A stretch of DNA of 16,579 bases from Lunasporangiospora selenospora (lineage: Eukaryota > Mortierellomycota > Mortierellomycetes > Mortierellales > Mortierellaceae). A program made the translations under genes and the position numbers. Location of the stretch: positions 1 through 16,579 of the forward strand of contig JAABOA010000012.1 in the NCBI GenBank assembly GCA_015680635.1. The letters are read 5' to 3'. Below, one piece after another: positions 1 through 9,654 of the stretch; positions within the stretch are counted from its first letter, which is position 1; each line of letters starts with the position of its first letter. The notes beneath the pieces were generated by a model. It searched no databases. It was given only the letters and a program-made list of their open reading frames with translations, and was not told where the DNA came from.

Positions 1-49
1 ATCTCCGCCTGTCACGCGGAAGACCCGGGTTCAATTCCCGGCCAGAGAG
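1..49 (+). tRNA. tRNA-Asp (anticodon GTC), 5' end outside the window
   Basis: This is the 3' part of a nuclear tRNA-Asp. The anticodon stem is 4-8 (TCCGC) paired with 16-20 (GCGGA). The seven-base loop 9-15 carries GTC at 11-13. A short variable region leads to the T arm, CCGGG/CCCGG around a TTCAATT loop. The 3' acceptor strand is CCAGAGA at 42-48, followed by discriminator G at 49, as expected for eukaryotic tRNA-Asp. The D arm and 5' acceptor strand lie before base 1. No 3' CCA is encoded, which is normal for eukaryotes. Confidence 0.96.
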
Positions 50-50
50 C

Positions 51-55
51 TTTTT
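51..55 (+). terminator. Pol III terminator of tRNA-Asp
   Basis: A run of five T residues starts two bases after the discriminator base. It is the usual RNA polymerase III stop. A second T run follows at about 71-78. Confidence 0.8.
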
Positions 56-1377
56 GCCTTCAGTGTAAGAGTTTTTTTTATGAAAAAATCTAACTGGGAT
101 GTAGCGGGCCCTAGGCTTCAATGCGGTAGATTCTTTTTACTTTTTTGGTAAACGGGACCGGCTTGTGTAGGCTTGCACAATTCTGGAGGCCAAGGGCCCC
201 AGGTTGGAGCTTTTACAGCACAAAAACCAGGCCGTCCTAGTCCCGTGTAAACCTGTCTTCAAAATTCTTCGTACTGTTCTCTTGTATAACCTCTGTACTA
301 ATTTAGTGTAAATCTTTCTACTAACTCTGTGGGGGAGTGGAATGTGCCTGGCCTTCTTTCGAACGTTTTATTTGCCAGAGCGGACCCGTCACACGATCTG
401 TTGAATTGACCACCTACAACTGCAGTCCTATTCTACTACAAAAAGGAGAGGGAAGATGGACCCGGAAACGATATAACTAGAAGTACTAAAAATACAGGCA
501 GCTGGGAGAAGCAAACACAAAGGGAAGGATCACAATTCTACAACTTGGACAGGGTGAAAAAAAAAAGATAATTATACGGGTGAGGGAACGAACCGCGTAA
601 TTTTTCACCCCCCTTGCAAGCGGATTCCAGGCATTAACCTGCATGTTTTTTAGCGTGTGCCAATAGAGTCAGCTATTTCATGGGAGTTTACTAAGTCTTG
701 GGAGGTAGAGACTATAGAGATCAAGACCTAACCTTGAAAACCGCACCAACTCTGTAAAAATTTCTAGTAAAAAACTTCGTACTATTCCCGTGTAAAGATC
801 TCCATATTAACGGTGTGTAAAAATGGAAAAGGGTGAGAATAAGGATCTCCCCCCCCCCCCTTCTTCCCGAAGATTAACTTTTATCCTTTCCAATCCAAAG
901 CGGTTGATAAACAGACTTCAAAGTCCCTGTTCACTGCAATGAGATGAAAATAGAGAGTACATTGAGAGTGGTGCTATGTAGTGACTCAAAGAGTGGGGAT
1001 CTAATCAATACGGCCCAACGCATGGCACAGGCCTTCTTTCATGGTTCTAGCGAACGGCACAAGGTACTTGCTTGGCGAGGCGGGAGCGGTTGATGGTTCT
1101 TGGGAATAGGATTTTCTGCTTGGAGGAAGTAAGTACCACTGATCATAATAAGGAAGAGAAACGGAAGGGGTTCTATAAGAATAAATATCCAGGGTCTGTC
1201 CCAGAGTGCCGTTGGACGGTCCTGCTCCAATGAGAGGACTCGCGATGTGATTCCAATTGTCAGGGACACCAAAACAGAAAAGGAGGAGATGAAAGATTGA
1301 TATTGTTTATTTAACGGAGGGGGAGAGGGGTAATAATGCCAGAGAGAATGAATCTCTGCTGGGCCAACTCTCGTTTA
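56..1377. other. intergenic region, no gene recognised
   Basis: About 1.3 kb without a coding region I can support. It holds an A run (557-566), a C12 tract (849-860) and two copies of a degenerate motif starting CTTCGTACT (267-289 and 775-797). The longest open frame is a 77-codon one on the minus strand (1039-1272) with a hydrophobic middle. It has no recognisable family and may be chance. Confidence 0.5.
267..797 (+). repeat. two degenerate direct copies of a ~23-nt motif (267-289, 775-797)
   Basis: Both copies start CTTCGTACT and continue with a TTC and a TGTA at the same offsets; 18 of 23 positions agree. CCGTGTAAA also occurs near 243 without the first half, and AACTCTGT lies near 321 and 749. 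The copies could be remnants of one dispersed repeat or AT-rich coincidence. The coordinates span both copies, not a continuous repeat. Confidence 0.25.
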
Positions 1378-1829
1378 CTACACCGCAGTGGTCAAGCACT
1401 CGCTGTCTTTCCACAGTCCGTAGAAACGACTATCTACACCCTTGGTAGGACGATGGTTCTCCTTGAAACCTAAAATGAAGAGCTGGTATGCCTTGTATCA
1501 AGCAGCTAACTCCATTTGTAATGAAAACCTCATGCACGGGTTCGACCCGCACTTCTCTTGTCATAGACAATGAAATGTAATGCGGTTCTTGACAACCAAA
1601 ACTGTTCCTCCCAACCTATAAGATAGTGGCCGAGAGGTACTCCTCATTCGCTTTGTTGGTGATCCTTTTCAAACCAAGACACCTGATTCAAAATTTTGTG
1701 TATAGTCTGCTACAAGTTTTGTACTTGAGCTTTTCCTACTAGGAAAGCATCAACATTGCTGTTGAAAAAGAGCGTCTGCAAACGTGTCCCAAGTCATAAA
1801 ACCTCCATTATGGCGGGAGTTACTAGAAT
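1378..1829 (-). pseudogene. decayed coding region, family not recognised
   Basis: On the minus strand one frame reads like protein from 1829 down to 1553, containing LFFNSNVDAFLVGKAQ and then GWEEQFWLSRTALHFIVYD. It is broken by three in-frame stops: TGA at 1796-1794, TAG at 1712-1710 and TGA at 1646-1644. A GT at 1552-1551 and an AG at 1471-1470 bound an 83-nt intron whose phase matches. The following exon (1469-1378) adds 30 codons rich in F, W and Y (DSRFYGLWKDSECLTTAV) and ends in TAG. Phase agreement and amino-acid composition argue for genuine former coding sequence. All three stops could come from CAG or CGA by C-to-T change. I do not recognise the family; a worn retroelement protein is one possibility. 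No intact start was found. Confidence 0.5.
1475..1558 (+). tRNA. tRNA-Thr(TGT)-like relic
   Basis: The segment CTCCATTTGTAATG resembles the anticodon arm of a fungal tRNA-Thr, with loop TTTGTAA and anticodon TGT. About 20 nt later GGTTCGACCCG (1539-1549) resembles the B box and T loop. The anticodon stem has only two or three good pairs, the T stem is mispaired and no proper D arm or acceptor stem forms. It cannot be a working tRNA. It may be a decayed tRNA, the head of a tRNA-derived SINE, or chance. It lies inside the last intron of the decayed minus-strand gene. Confidence 0.25.
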
Positions 1830-2001
1830 CTAAAATTTTCATTAACTCTGTTCCCAAATGAGGGAGTCCAAGTAAGGGGGGGGGTGCATTACTTTATCTC
1901 AAAAGAATATTTCTTTTCTCGTTCAAGTTGGATGAAAGATTGACTATAAACTATTTTAGTCTATAATAATGAAATTCATGCTTCTAGGGAACAACAGGGA
2001 A

Positions 2002-3647
2002 TTAAGCCAAAGTGCTGACGGCAATCGTAACAAGGGCCACAAAAGAGCCAACAGCATATCCAAAGTCGCTGCCACCAATCTTGGAGATTGCAGAGGAGGC
2101 GGTGGTAGAGCTGTGACTTCCCGAAGCTGTCTGTGAAGATCCCGAAGTCGAGTTGCCGCTGGTGCTGTTGTTACCAATGACGAATGTGCCAGCACCTTCC
2201 TTGTAGGGCTTGGCGTCCCCAATGCACTTGGCGATAGGCTCCATGACCAAGGCCTTGTTCGCATAGGCTAATGGCAAGATGCCGTCGATTGATACATTAA
2301 CCTCTTGTGGGAAAACTGATAGAGGAATCCCAATATCAAAAAAATAGGATGGTACAGTAGAAGGGAGTGTTAGTATTTGCAAATATAATTTGTTACTTGG
2401 TCCCGAGGGATAATGTGAAGTTATAGTTCTTACGATCATGTTCAAGAACAATAAAGCCAGTGTTCATAGTTGGGATCTTGGTCAACCAAGTTTTGAAAGT
2501 ATCCACAACTGATTGAGCTGTAGCTTTACCCGCTGGGATGTTCCACTACCGAAGAAGAAATGGGTTAGTGTCTTGTGATTAGCCTTGCCTCGAAATACTA
2601 TCCCATAATATTATGCAAAACAATGGGTGGGGGCACTCACATCGTCGGTATCAAAACCATCGGTCCAAATAGAGGTTTTGTAGCCAAGCTGCGTAGCAAT
2701 GCTCCGGACTCTGTTATCAACATCGCCTATTGTTATGATGATGGGACCGGTTAGGATGGTGAGGTAGCTTGTGACCCATGATACACTCTTGGTTTAAACG
2801 TTAGGGCAACGTAGACTAACCATAAGGTGGCCTCCAGTAAATGGGAGTGACTCCAATGACGCTGAAGATGGCCTTCTCTGTCCATTTGAGTTCTGCAACG
2901 ATCTGTTCGTTCGAGAGACTGGTCATAGATGGGTGAGACCAAGTGTGGATGGCAATCTGATGACCCTCGCTGTAAGCCCGCTTCAGCGTTTCCGGGTAAC
3001 TGATTGCTCGCGAACCGACAATGAAAAGAGTTGCCTTGGTGTTATGTGCTTTGAGGACATCATATAATCGTGGCGAGTCTGGTGATGGTCCATCTAAAAG
3101 TGAGAGGTGTAAAATAAGGATAATGTCAGTCATCTCGAATGTACATTCGCTCCACTTTGTTGGTATGAGTTCTGCTTTGTTAAAAAGATTGCATACCGTC
3201 ATAAGTGAGTCCCCAGTGGTCAGTCTGAGGGCAGAAGGTAACATCTGTTGGAGCAGTACACTTTTGACAAGTCCACCAGCACTGATCACTTGGGATCGTA
3301 GTCAAGTCCGTAGGGCAGAGACCATCGTTCGAGAGCGGATAAGAGGGAACCTTGGTAAAGTCAACCAGCTTGAGCCACTGCTGAACTTGAGGATCCTGTG
3401 TGAAGGGGATACAGTCCAAACTGGGCCAAGCACCGGCAGCCACAGGAGCGTAGGCCGTGGTGCAGCCTGAGGGCTCGGGTGCCGATGTTCCTGCGGTTCC
3501 CGTTGCTACTACCGTGGTTTTCGTTGCCGCCACCGTTGTCGTAGTTTTTGCTGGTGCAGCACGGCGTTCTAGCGCGTAGGATCCATGACTGAGGACGATG
3601 GAGAGCGAAGCAGAGAGCGCAACGAGCGCTGGGAGTACTTTAACCAT
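2002..3647 (-). CDS. GPI-anchored chitin deacetylase (polysaccharide deacetylase, CE4)
   Basis: Removes N-acetyl groups from cell-wall chitin to give chitosan. Exons on the minus strand are 3647-3197, 3093-2821, 2726-2641, 2545-2434 and 2315-2002. All are joined by GT-AG introns with consistent phase, giving 411 residues. A signal peptide (about 1-25) is followed by a dibasic RR and an S/T/A-rich linker, then a Cys-rich segment with CWWTCQKC. CE4 motifs are complete: TYDDG (148-152), HTWSH (200-204, metal-binding His pair), RPPYG (238-242), the W.DGFDTDDW segment (262-271) and IVLEHD (302-307). The S/T/G-rich tail ends in a hydrophobic stretch, the layout of a GPI-anchor signal, so the enzyme is probably held at the membrane or wall. 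The start is the first ATG, immediately ahead of a good signal peptide. Substrate preference (chitin versus other glycan) is inferred from fungal relatives. Confidence 0.95.
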
Positions 3648-3850
3648 GGCTAGTGTCTGCGGATGCAGTTGGAAGGGGGCAGGAGGTTACAGGCGGATGG
3701 AGATACTGGGCAGAGGCGTTTGGCGGGTAAGAAGGAAGGTGTCCCGTCCAGTGAAGAGGTGAATTGGAAGGATTGGTGGAGAAGGAGTGAGTGAGGAGTG
3801 AGTGAAGAGAGGGCGAGAGTCTAAGCGGATCATATTTGAGCTCTTTATAT
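3648..3850 (-). promoter_or_regulatory. core promoter and CT-rich leader of the chitin deacetylase
   Basis: Read on the minus strand, TATAAA lies at 3849-3844, about 200 nt before the ATG. It is followed by a long pyrimidine-rich leader typical of well-expressed fungal genes. An 11-nt direct repeat (GGAGTGAGTGA on the plus strand, 3784-3794 and 3795-3805) sits in the leader. No known factor site is claimed. Confidence 0.55.
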
Positions 3851-5530
3851 TGACTCGCCATTTTGATTGTTATGGCAATGGTCATCCAACTGACCCAGGT
3901 CTAATTTGGGAAGGGGAGAGGGCGTTATTTTTATTTTGGGCACAGGGCCTTGCCCACTCGTCCATGCGAGGCGTAGTGGCCGAAGCTGTAGGCTATGAGT
4001 TCACCCGGCAACCTGAGCCACTGCAGCCACTGCTCGATGAGAATAAGCAGTGTCAGTATGTGGAGCCCGCTCACTTGGGTAGAATACACGCCCCAAATAA
4101 GTCGCTCAATACCTACACTGGTGAGATTACCCATTGGCGTTTCCGCTCCTATGGTATTTGATACCCCAGTCCATTAATGGCCCAAGTCTTAGTGTGTATT
4201 ATCGTTGTGTCGAAGGTATTTAAGAGTGTTGACTACGGACAGGGATAAAGGAACAGGGGCAGATTCATCCGTGAATAAGCTCAGAAATGAAGAACACAAC
4301 AGCCTAGATTCAAAGCGCTCGGGTAATTCTTTGATGGTGTCCTTCACTTTTAAGTATTTTTTAAGGACCGGCCCGACCATCGGTCATCGTCTTACAAGCA
4401 GGATACCAATAGGCCCCTTGAGGGACAATGGGCAGGTCAAAGAGCGAGACTCAAAGTTACAAACAAGGGAATCTAATTGATTGGTTGCGTTCATCTGTTC
4501 ATCTGCACTCATAGCCATAGGAGTGCAGAGTCAAATGCCCAGATATTTCAGGGACTAAATTGGCTGAGGGTCTCTATTCAATCTAGACCAACTGTGCCTG
4601 GGCGTGGGCATCAGCCACCTTTCTTTCAAACATTCTATTTAAGGCCCATGCAACCTACCCTATCGACTGGCAATCAGTGCCCTGTGGACTATCGTAAATA
4701 CCCTGTAGGCATAACAACGACCAGTTCATGATTCCAACTCGGCTATATAGTCTTCAGAAGCGGAAAGAACGAGGAATTATTTGCAACTCGTTTGGTGAAT
4801 ATCATCTGAAGGCATCAGGCCGTATTATTCCATCAGACCAAGTGCTTTCAGAAATACAAGTCTATTTGTAAAATTCTTTTTCTTTCTTTTGGTTTTACTC
4901 GTGGATCTACTCATAGAAAGGGCGAATCGCCAGCCTTAACGGTTCTTTCGCTGGGTTACATGAAATTTAGCTCGACTCAACAGTCAACCGTCAGACTCTC
5001 CCTTCAATCTGGACCTTGGTAGATATTTGTTCACCCAGTCACACAGAATATCGTGTCAACTTCCATTTACTTATTCTGAATGTTGAGCTACTAGTCCACT
5101 CTCGTTATCAACAGGGGATTGATGTACTTGCCTACATTGTTAGTTGCATTGATTTTATTCAATCTGCACCCCCTTGGAGAACCAGATCTTCCTCGGTGAA
5201 AGCTGACGATTCACATTCGTTGGTCCTTGTAATCAACAGCATTTTATATGTGGGTTGGAGAGCTATTTCTCCCAAGACTCGGAAGGTGTCTGGCGAAACA
5301 TCTCATGGCTCCCAGTGTAAAGAAAAGCCCGGGCTGCTATTCGAGTGAACCGGTCTCATACGACGGGATCGAGTAAGAGTTGGTTCCTGTGCTGACACGC
5401 AATGACCAAGGCACGACCTGGCTGTGAGGACTAAGGTTTGGACACAAAGAGATTGGCCACACATCAGATATTGCGTCTGATGTGATAGTTCTCGGATCGA
5501 TAGTATGATTATCTTGTCTGTGTGTGCCAC
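3851..5530. other. 1.7-kb intergenic region, no gene recognised
   Basis: This separates the divergent chitin deacetylase and LYS12 genes, so upstream control elements of both probably lie here. Open frames are short (longest about 119 codons near 3802-4161) and have no domain, intron or family signal I can see. A 47-codon frame at 4728-4871 has a plausible composition but could be chance. Confidence 0.5.
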
Positions 5531-5697
5531 GTTTAAAAAGAGGGCGACATCGTCAGCCCTTCCGTTATCTTCCTTGCACATTTTTGTCACTCCATCTGCA
5601 TCCACATTTACATTTGCATCGTTGTGCGCATCTCTGTAAAGTTCATTCCCATTCCACTCTTCACTCTTTCTTAGATAGCGACTCTACCTCTCCAGCC
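5531..5697 (+). promoter_or_regulatory. core promoter and leader of LYS12
   Basis: A TATA-like TTTAAAAA at about 5532-5539 lies some 160 nt before the ATG. A pyrimidine-rich leader with several CAT/TTTACATTTGCAT-type segments follows. There is no clear Lys14-type or Gcn4 (TGACTC) site in the leader. Confidence 0.4.
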
Positions 5698-7243
<1,546 letters not shown>

Positions 7244-7267
7244 GAGGCCTTCCACGAACTCTCTCCA

Positions 7268-7273
7268 AATAAA
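7268..7273 (+). terminator. polyadenylation signal of LYS12
   Basis: A canonical AATAAA begins 25 nt after the LYS12 stop codon. It is the only consensus hexamer in the immediate 3' flank. Confidence 0.65.
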
Positions 7274-8124
7274 GTACGTTCAGCATGCAGTAACTGTAGG
7301 TGTCTGTGTTGAGTTTGAATTTAATCGTGCACGAGGCGATGGGCGCTTCAAGAGAACTTTTTTTTTTTGAATCATCGCAATCCAGTCTACTCTACACGCA
7401 GCGAGAATATTAAGGTAAGATTGCCAATTTCAAAAGAGAAATAATCAAACATATTGTGGTTCACGGGATGACGGGGACTTCATCGCATGGCTGTATCGAT
7501 GGAGAGAGCTTTGTGATGTGCAGCCACGCTTCCTGGGATAATATTTAAGAACTTCATGATCATTGTCACCTGGTCATTGGCTCTATTCTTCTCAAAACCA
7601 TCGACCTCTCACTCGTGACTAGAAGATCACCGTGGCGGTGTTTCGTGGTACTGCTTGAACTGCATGTGGTTTAAATCTGCTGGTCTTTCTCTTGACTTTT
7701 AACTATTTTTTTTGGAGTTGGATATCTTGCTGCGAAGCATGTGTTGTTATTTCCAAACTCACGTTTTTTCTAGAATTTTTGAGCAAGATCAAGTCATGAT
7801 ACTCTAATATATGACAAGGACTCGTAATCAAGAGCTTGACAATCGGGGCACCAACGCGCGTGCCTATTCACAGATATTCACCCAGTCTGCTTGCCTGCAG
7901 ACATCATTTTTACTCCTCAAGGCGAACCCTTCGGGTCCAGTATAAATACCAGCCCTTGCCCTCGAATAAACTACACACAATCTCACCGACTTTCCGTCTC
8001 CACTACCATCTAAAATACCATTAGGACGGTTCCATTTGTGGTTTCAAAAATGTTTGACAAATCGTATGCCCATTACAAGAGATACTTTTTGGCGCTGCTT
8101 AAGTTTTTTCCTTTCACAATATGA
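7274..8124. other. intergenic region with an orphan-looking promoter
   Basis: No recognisable gene. The one structured part is the TATA box at 7941-7948 and its CT-rich leader, described separately. A T/A-rich stretch (7680-7830) and a poly-T run near 7360 add nothing I can interpret. Confidence 0.45.
7941..8122 (+). promoter_or_regulatory. TATA promoter with leader but no gene behind it
   Basis: TATAAATA (7941-7948) is followed by about 90 nt of C/A/T-rich, G-poor leader-like sequence, much like the leaders of the intact genes here. Just upstream, ACCCTTCGGGT forms a small inverted repeat. The first ATG in a fair context (8050) opens only a 24-codon frame (MFDKSYAHYK...) ending at 8124. Sequence resembling a transposase starts directly after it. 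It could be the promoter of a gene cut off by decay or insertion, the element's own promoter, or the start of a non-coding transcript. Confidence 0.4.
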
Positions 8125-8722
8125 GGCGAGTTTGAGACAGGCTTCCTAGGGATGACTTGCGACTTCTTTGGCGCTGAACATATCAGCTTCGAGACAGCTC
8201 TTCGCGGGCGCTTTAGGCTCGAGGTTGAAATGGAAATCAATTTAGAAAACGCTTATACCACTGTTGTGAGGCACATTCCATACGCTCCCTGACGAAGTGC
8301 GAAGAAACGCCGCAGCGATCCCCCAAACATACGAAACGATGGTCTGTCTGTAAGTCAAAAACTTACTGAGCCCAGGCCACACAAATGAGACTTTCGAAAT
8401 GATCGTCTCTGAATTGTTGATCACGTATCCAAAGTTGAAGAACTGGATGAAGTGGTATCTCAACCCAACAAGAGAGAGACTTATTTTCCTTGTTTTAGGA
8501 GGAGCTGTCGATTGGAAGTTCTATAAGGACACTAACGCTCAAGAGAGTCATGGGGCCGATTTTCAAGCAGGGGCGAGGGCCAGGTATATATCCTCCAGAG
8601 AGGCACTCAACTACACATTTTGATACTTCCACAGAGTTGACATGGGCTATGAATTTGGCAAAGACTGGGGAGCACTATTAATATTTGAGCAACCCAAAAG
8701 GAAGAAACCATACTTCAAATGA
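8125..8722 (+). pseudogene. decayed DDE transposase (Mutator-like) relic
   Basis: Two overlapping frames read like one protein. Frame one (8125 to about 8260) includes CDFFGAEHISFETALR. After a shift, frame two (about 8252-8722) includes GTFHTLPDEVRRNAAAIPQ, ELLITYPKLKNWMKWYL and KDTNAQESHGADFQ, then a basic tail. In Mutator-like transposases a D near the first segment, a C..H-type motif and a TN..ES segment bearing the catalytic Glu occur in this order. Stops interrupt frame two at 8267-8269 (TGA), 8351-8353 (TAA) and 8621-8623 (TGA), and the frame closes with TGA at 8720-8722. The copy is dead. The N-terminal half with the first catalytic Asp was not found. The family call is from remembered motif order, not from a search. 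Confidence 0.5.
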
Positions 8723-9094
8723 TGGTCATGCGTCTGACAACACCAAAACTCTCCTTAGTCAGACGGAGCGATCAAAAGTCGAGGCAAGAAAGCAAAATGA
8801 GCAGACGTTCCTGAAGGCATTCCAGAGGACCCTGCCGCAAGTACCGGACGAGGTGACTTCGAAAAAATTCATGAAATGGATATTACTGTGGCAGCTGCTG
8901 ATCAAAACAGGTCTGTTGTCCCAGAGACAACAGGGCTTGAAGCTCTTTCGGCATTCCGTGGCGACTCGACCATGACGACCTGAAATTCACCAATACTTGT
9001 TCACTGGTGGTTTGTGTGTCATGAGAGGCGTTCAGAGGATGGTACGAGGTTTATATTGCTACCCTTTCTGCTCGTACTTTATTGTTTACAAGGT
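8690..9094 (+). other. probable continuation of the decayed element
   Basis: Past 8722 protein-like stretches jump between frames: SQTERSKVEARKQNEQTFL (8685-8975 frame) and then a better-looking EKIHEMDITVAAADQNRS in another frame near 8860-8915. Frame jumping with hydrophilic, helix-prone composition fits the eroded C-terminal part of the transposase region. No domain is recognised. Confidence 0.3.
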
Positions 9095-9232
9095 TTGAAC
9101 ACCATGGTAAACGACATTCTTCCTCCTGTTCAAAAACCTCAGTTGACGTTGAATGATAATGGGGTTTCATACTCACTTGCCGCCATTCACTACCGAAATG
9201 GCAGTCATTTCTGCCGCACTGTCAAAACTCAT
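9095..9232 (+). pseudogene. cysteine-protease-like tail of the decayed element
   Basis: One frame reads VNDILPPVQKPQLTLNDNG followed by SYSLAAIHYRNGSHFCR. The pattern Y-x-L-x-x-(I/V)-x-Y-x-N-G-x-H-F is like the C-terminal catalytic-His strand of ubiquitin- or SUMO-type cysteine proteases. Some Mutator-like elements are known to carry such a (ULP1/C48) domain. No Cys box was found upstream, and stops follow soon after. It fits the same relic as the transposase but is too short to prove. Confidence 0.3.
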
Positions 9233-9654
9233 TATATTATACAATGAAATGGGACATAAAAGCAAGATATGGATATCAGACAAGACAGTGCTCCCAGGAG
9301 GTTACCAAAACAAAGGCAACTAGTACGACCAGGTCTGGTATACCAGGGTAACATCTGGGTAAGGAGATACACAGGGCTAAGCTGTGTGACGAACCCACTC
9401 CACCAGTACAATGAGAGCATAAACACTGGCGAAAAAGACGTACACAGGAGGAGTAGAAGGACATGGTTCCCTGTAAGACTTTCAGTTGGAAGAGTTGCCA
9501 AGTCCAGGAAAGCACCAACTTATGCAGGGTGTGGAGGATATTGCTGTTCAGGTGAACCCCTCCAAGATCACGTGTGTTGCCCCTCCAAAGTTGGTGTCCA
9601 TGTCAGGCTCTTTCTTTTGCATTCTTTTGATCCACTAAACTCCAAGCAGACTTC
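9233..9654. other. upstream region of PRP22, no gene recognised
   Basis: Frames on both strands are open for up to 90 codons but look like shadows: the minus-strand ones are Leu/Cys/Ser-rich without domain signal. The last 100 nt act as the PRP22 promoter. The stretch between 9240 and 9540 may still belong to the transposon relic. Confidence 0.4.
9557..9588 (+). promoter_or_regulatory. possible PRP22 promoter motif: CCCCTCCAA repeat around CACGTG
   Basis: Two exact CCCCTCCAA copies (9557-9565 and 9580-9588) flank the palindrome CACGTG (9569-9574), 67-98 nt before the PRP22 ATG. CCCCT is the fungal stress-response element core, and CACGTG is the binding site of bHLH factors such as Cbf1. There is no clear TATA box. 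Function is inferred from motif and position only. Confidence 0.35.

Noticed and set aside
849-860. C12 tract, with the G9 tract at 1876-1884, as a structured element or origin
   Set aside because: Single homopolymers without neighbouring G/C runs do not form a supported motif; simple slippage explains them.
1039-1272. 77-codon minus-strand frame with a hydrophobic centre
   Set aside because: No family, no intron or promoter support, and it lies in AT-rich intergenic sequence; chance cannot be excluded.
3021-3470. 149-codon plus-strand frame opposite the chitin deacetylase
   Set aside because: It is the antisense shadow of exons 1-2 of a clearly conserved gene.
3802-4161. 119-codon plus-strand frame
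   Set aside because: It starts in the chitin deacetylase leader and has no recognisable domain or typical coding composition.
4728-4871. 47-codon frame as a small gene
   Set aside because: Reasonable composition but too short, with no conserved motif or transcript signal visible.
9232-9518. Two overlapping minus-strand frames rich in Leu, Cys and Ser, like a membrane protein
   Set aside because: The two frames overlap on the same DNA and neither shows a domain, start context or splice sites; most likely shadow frames.
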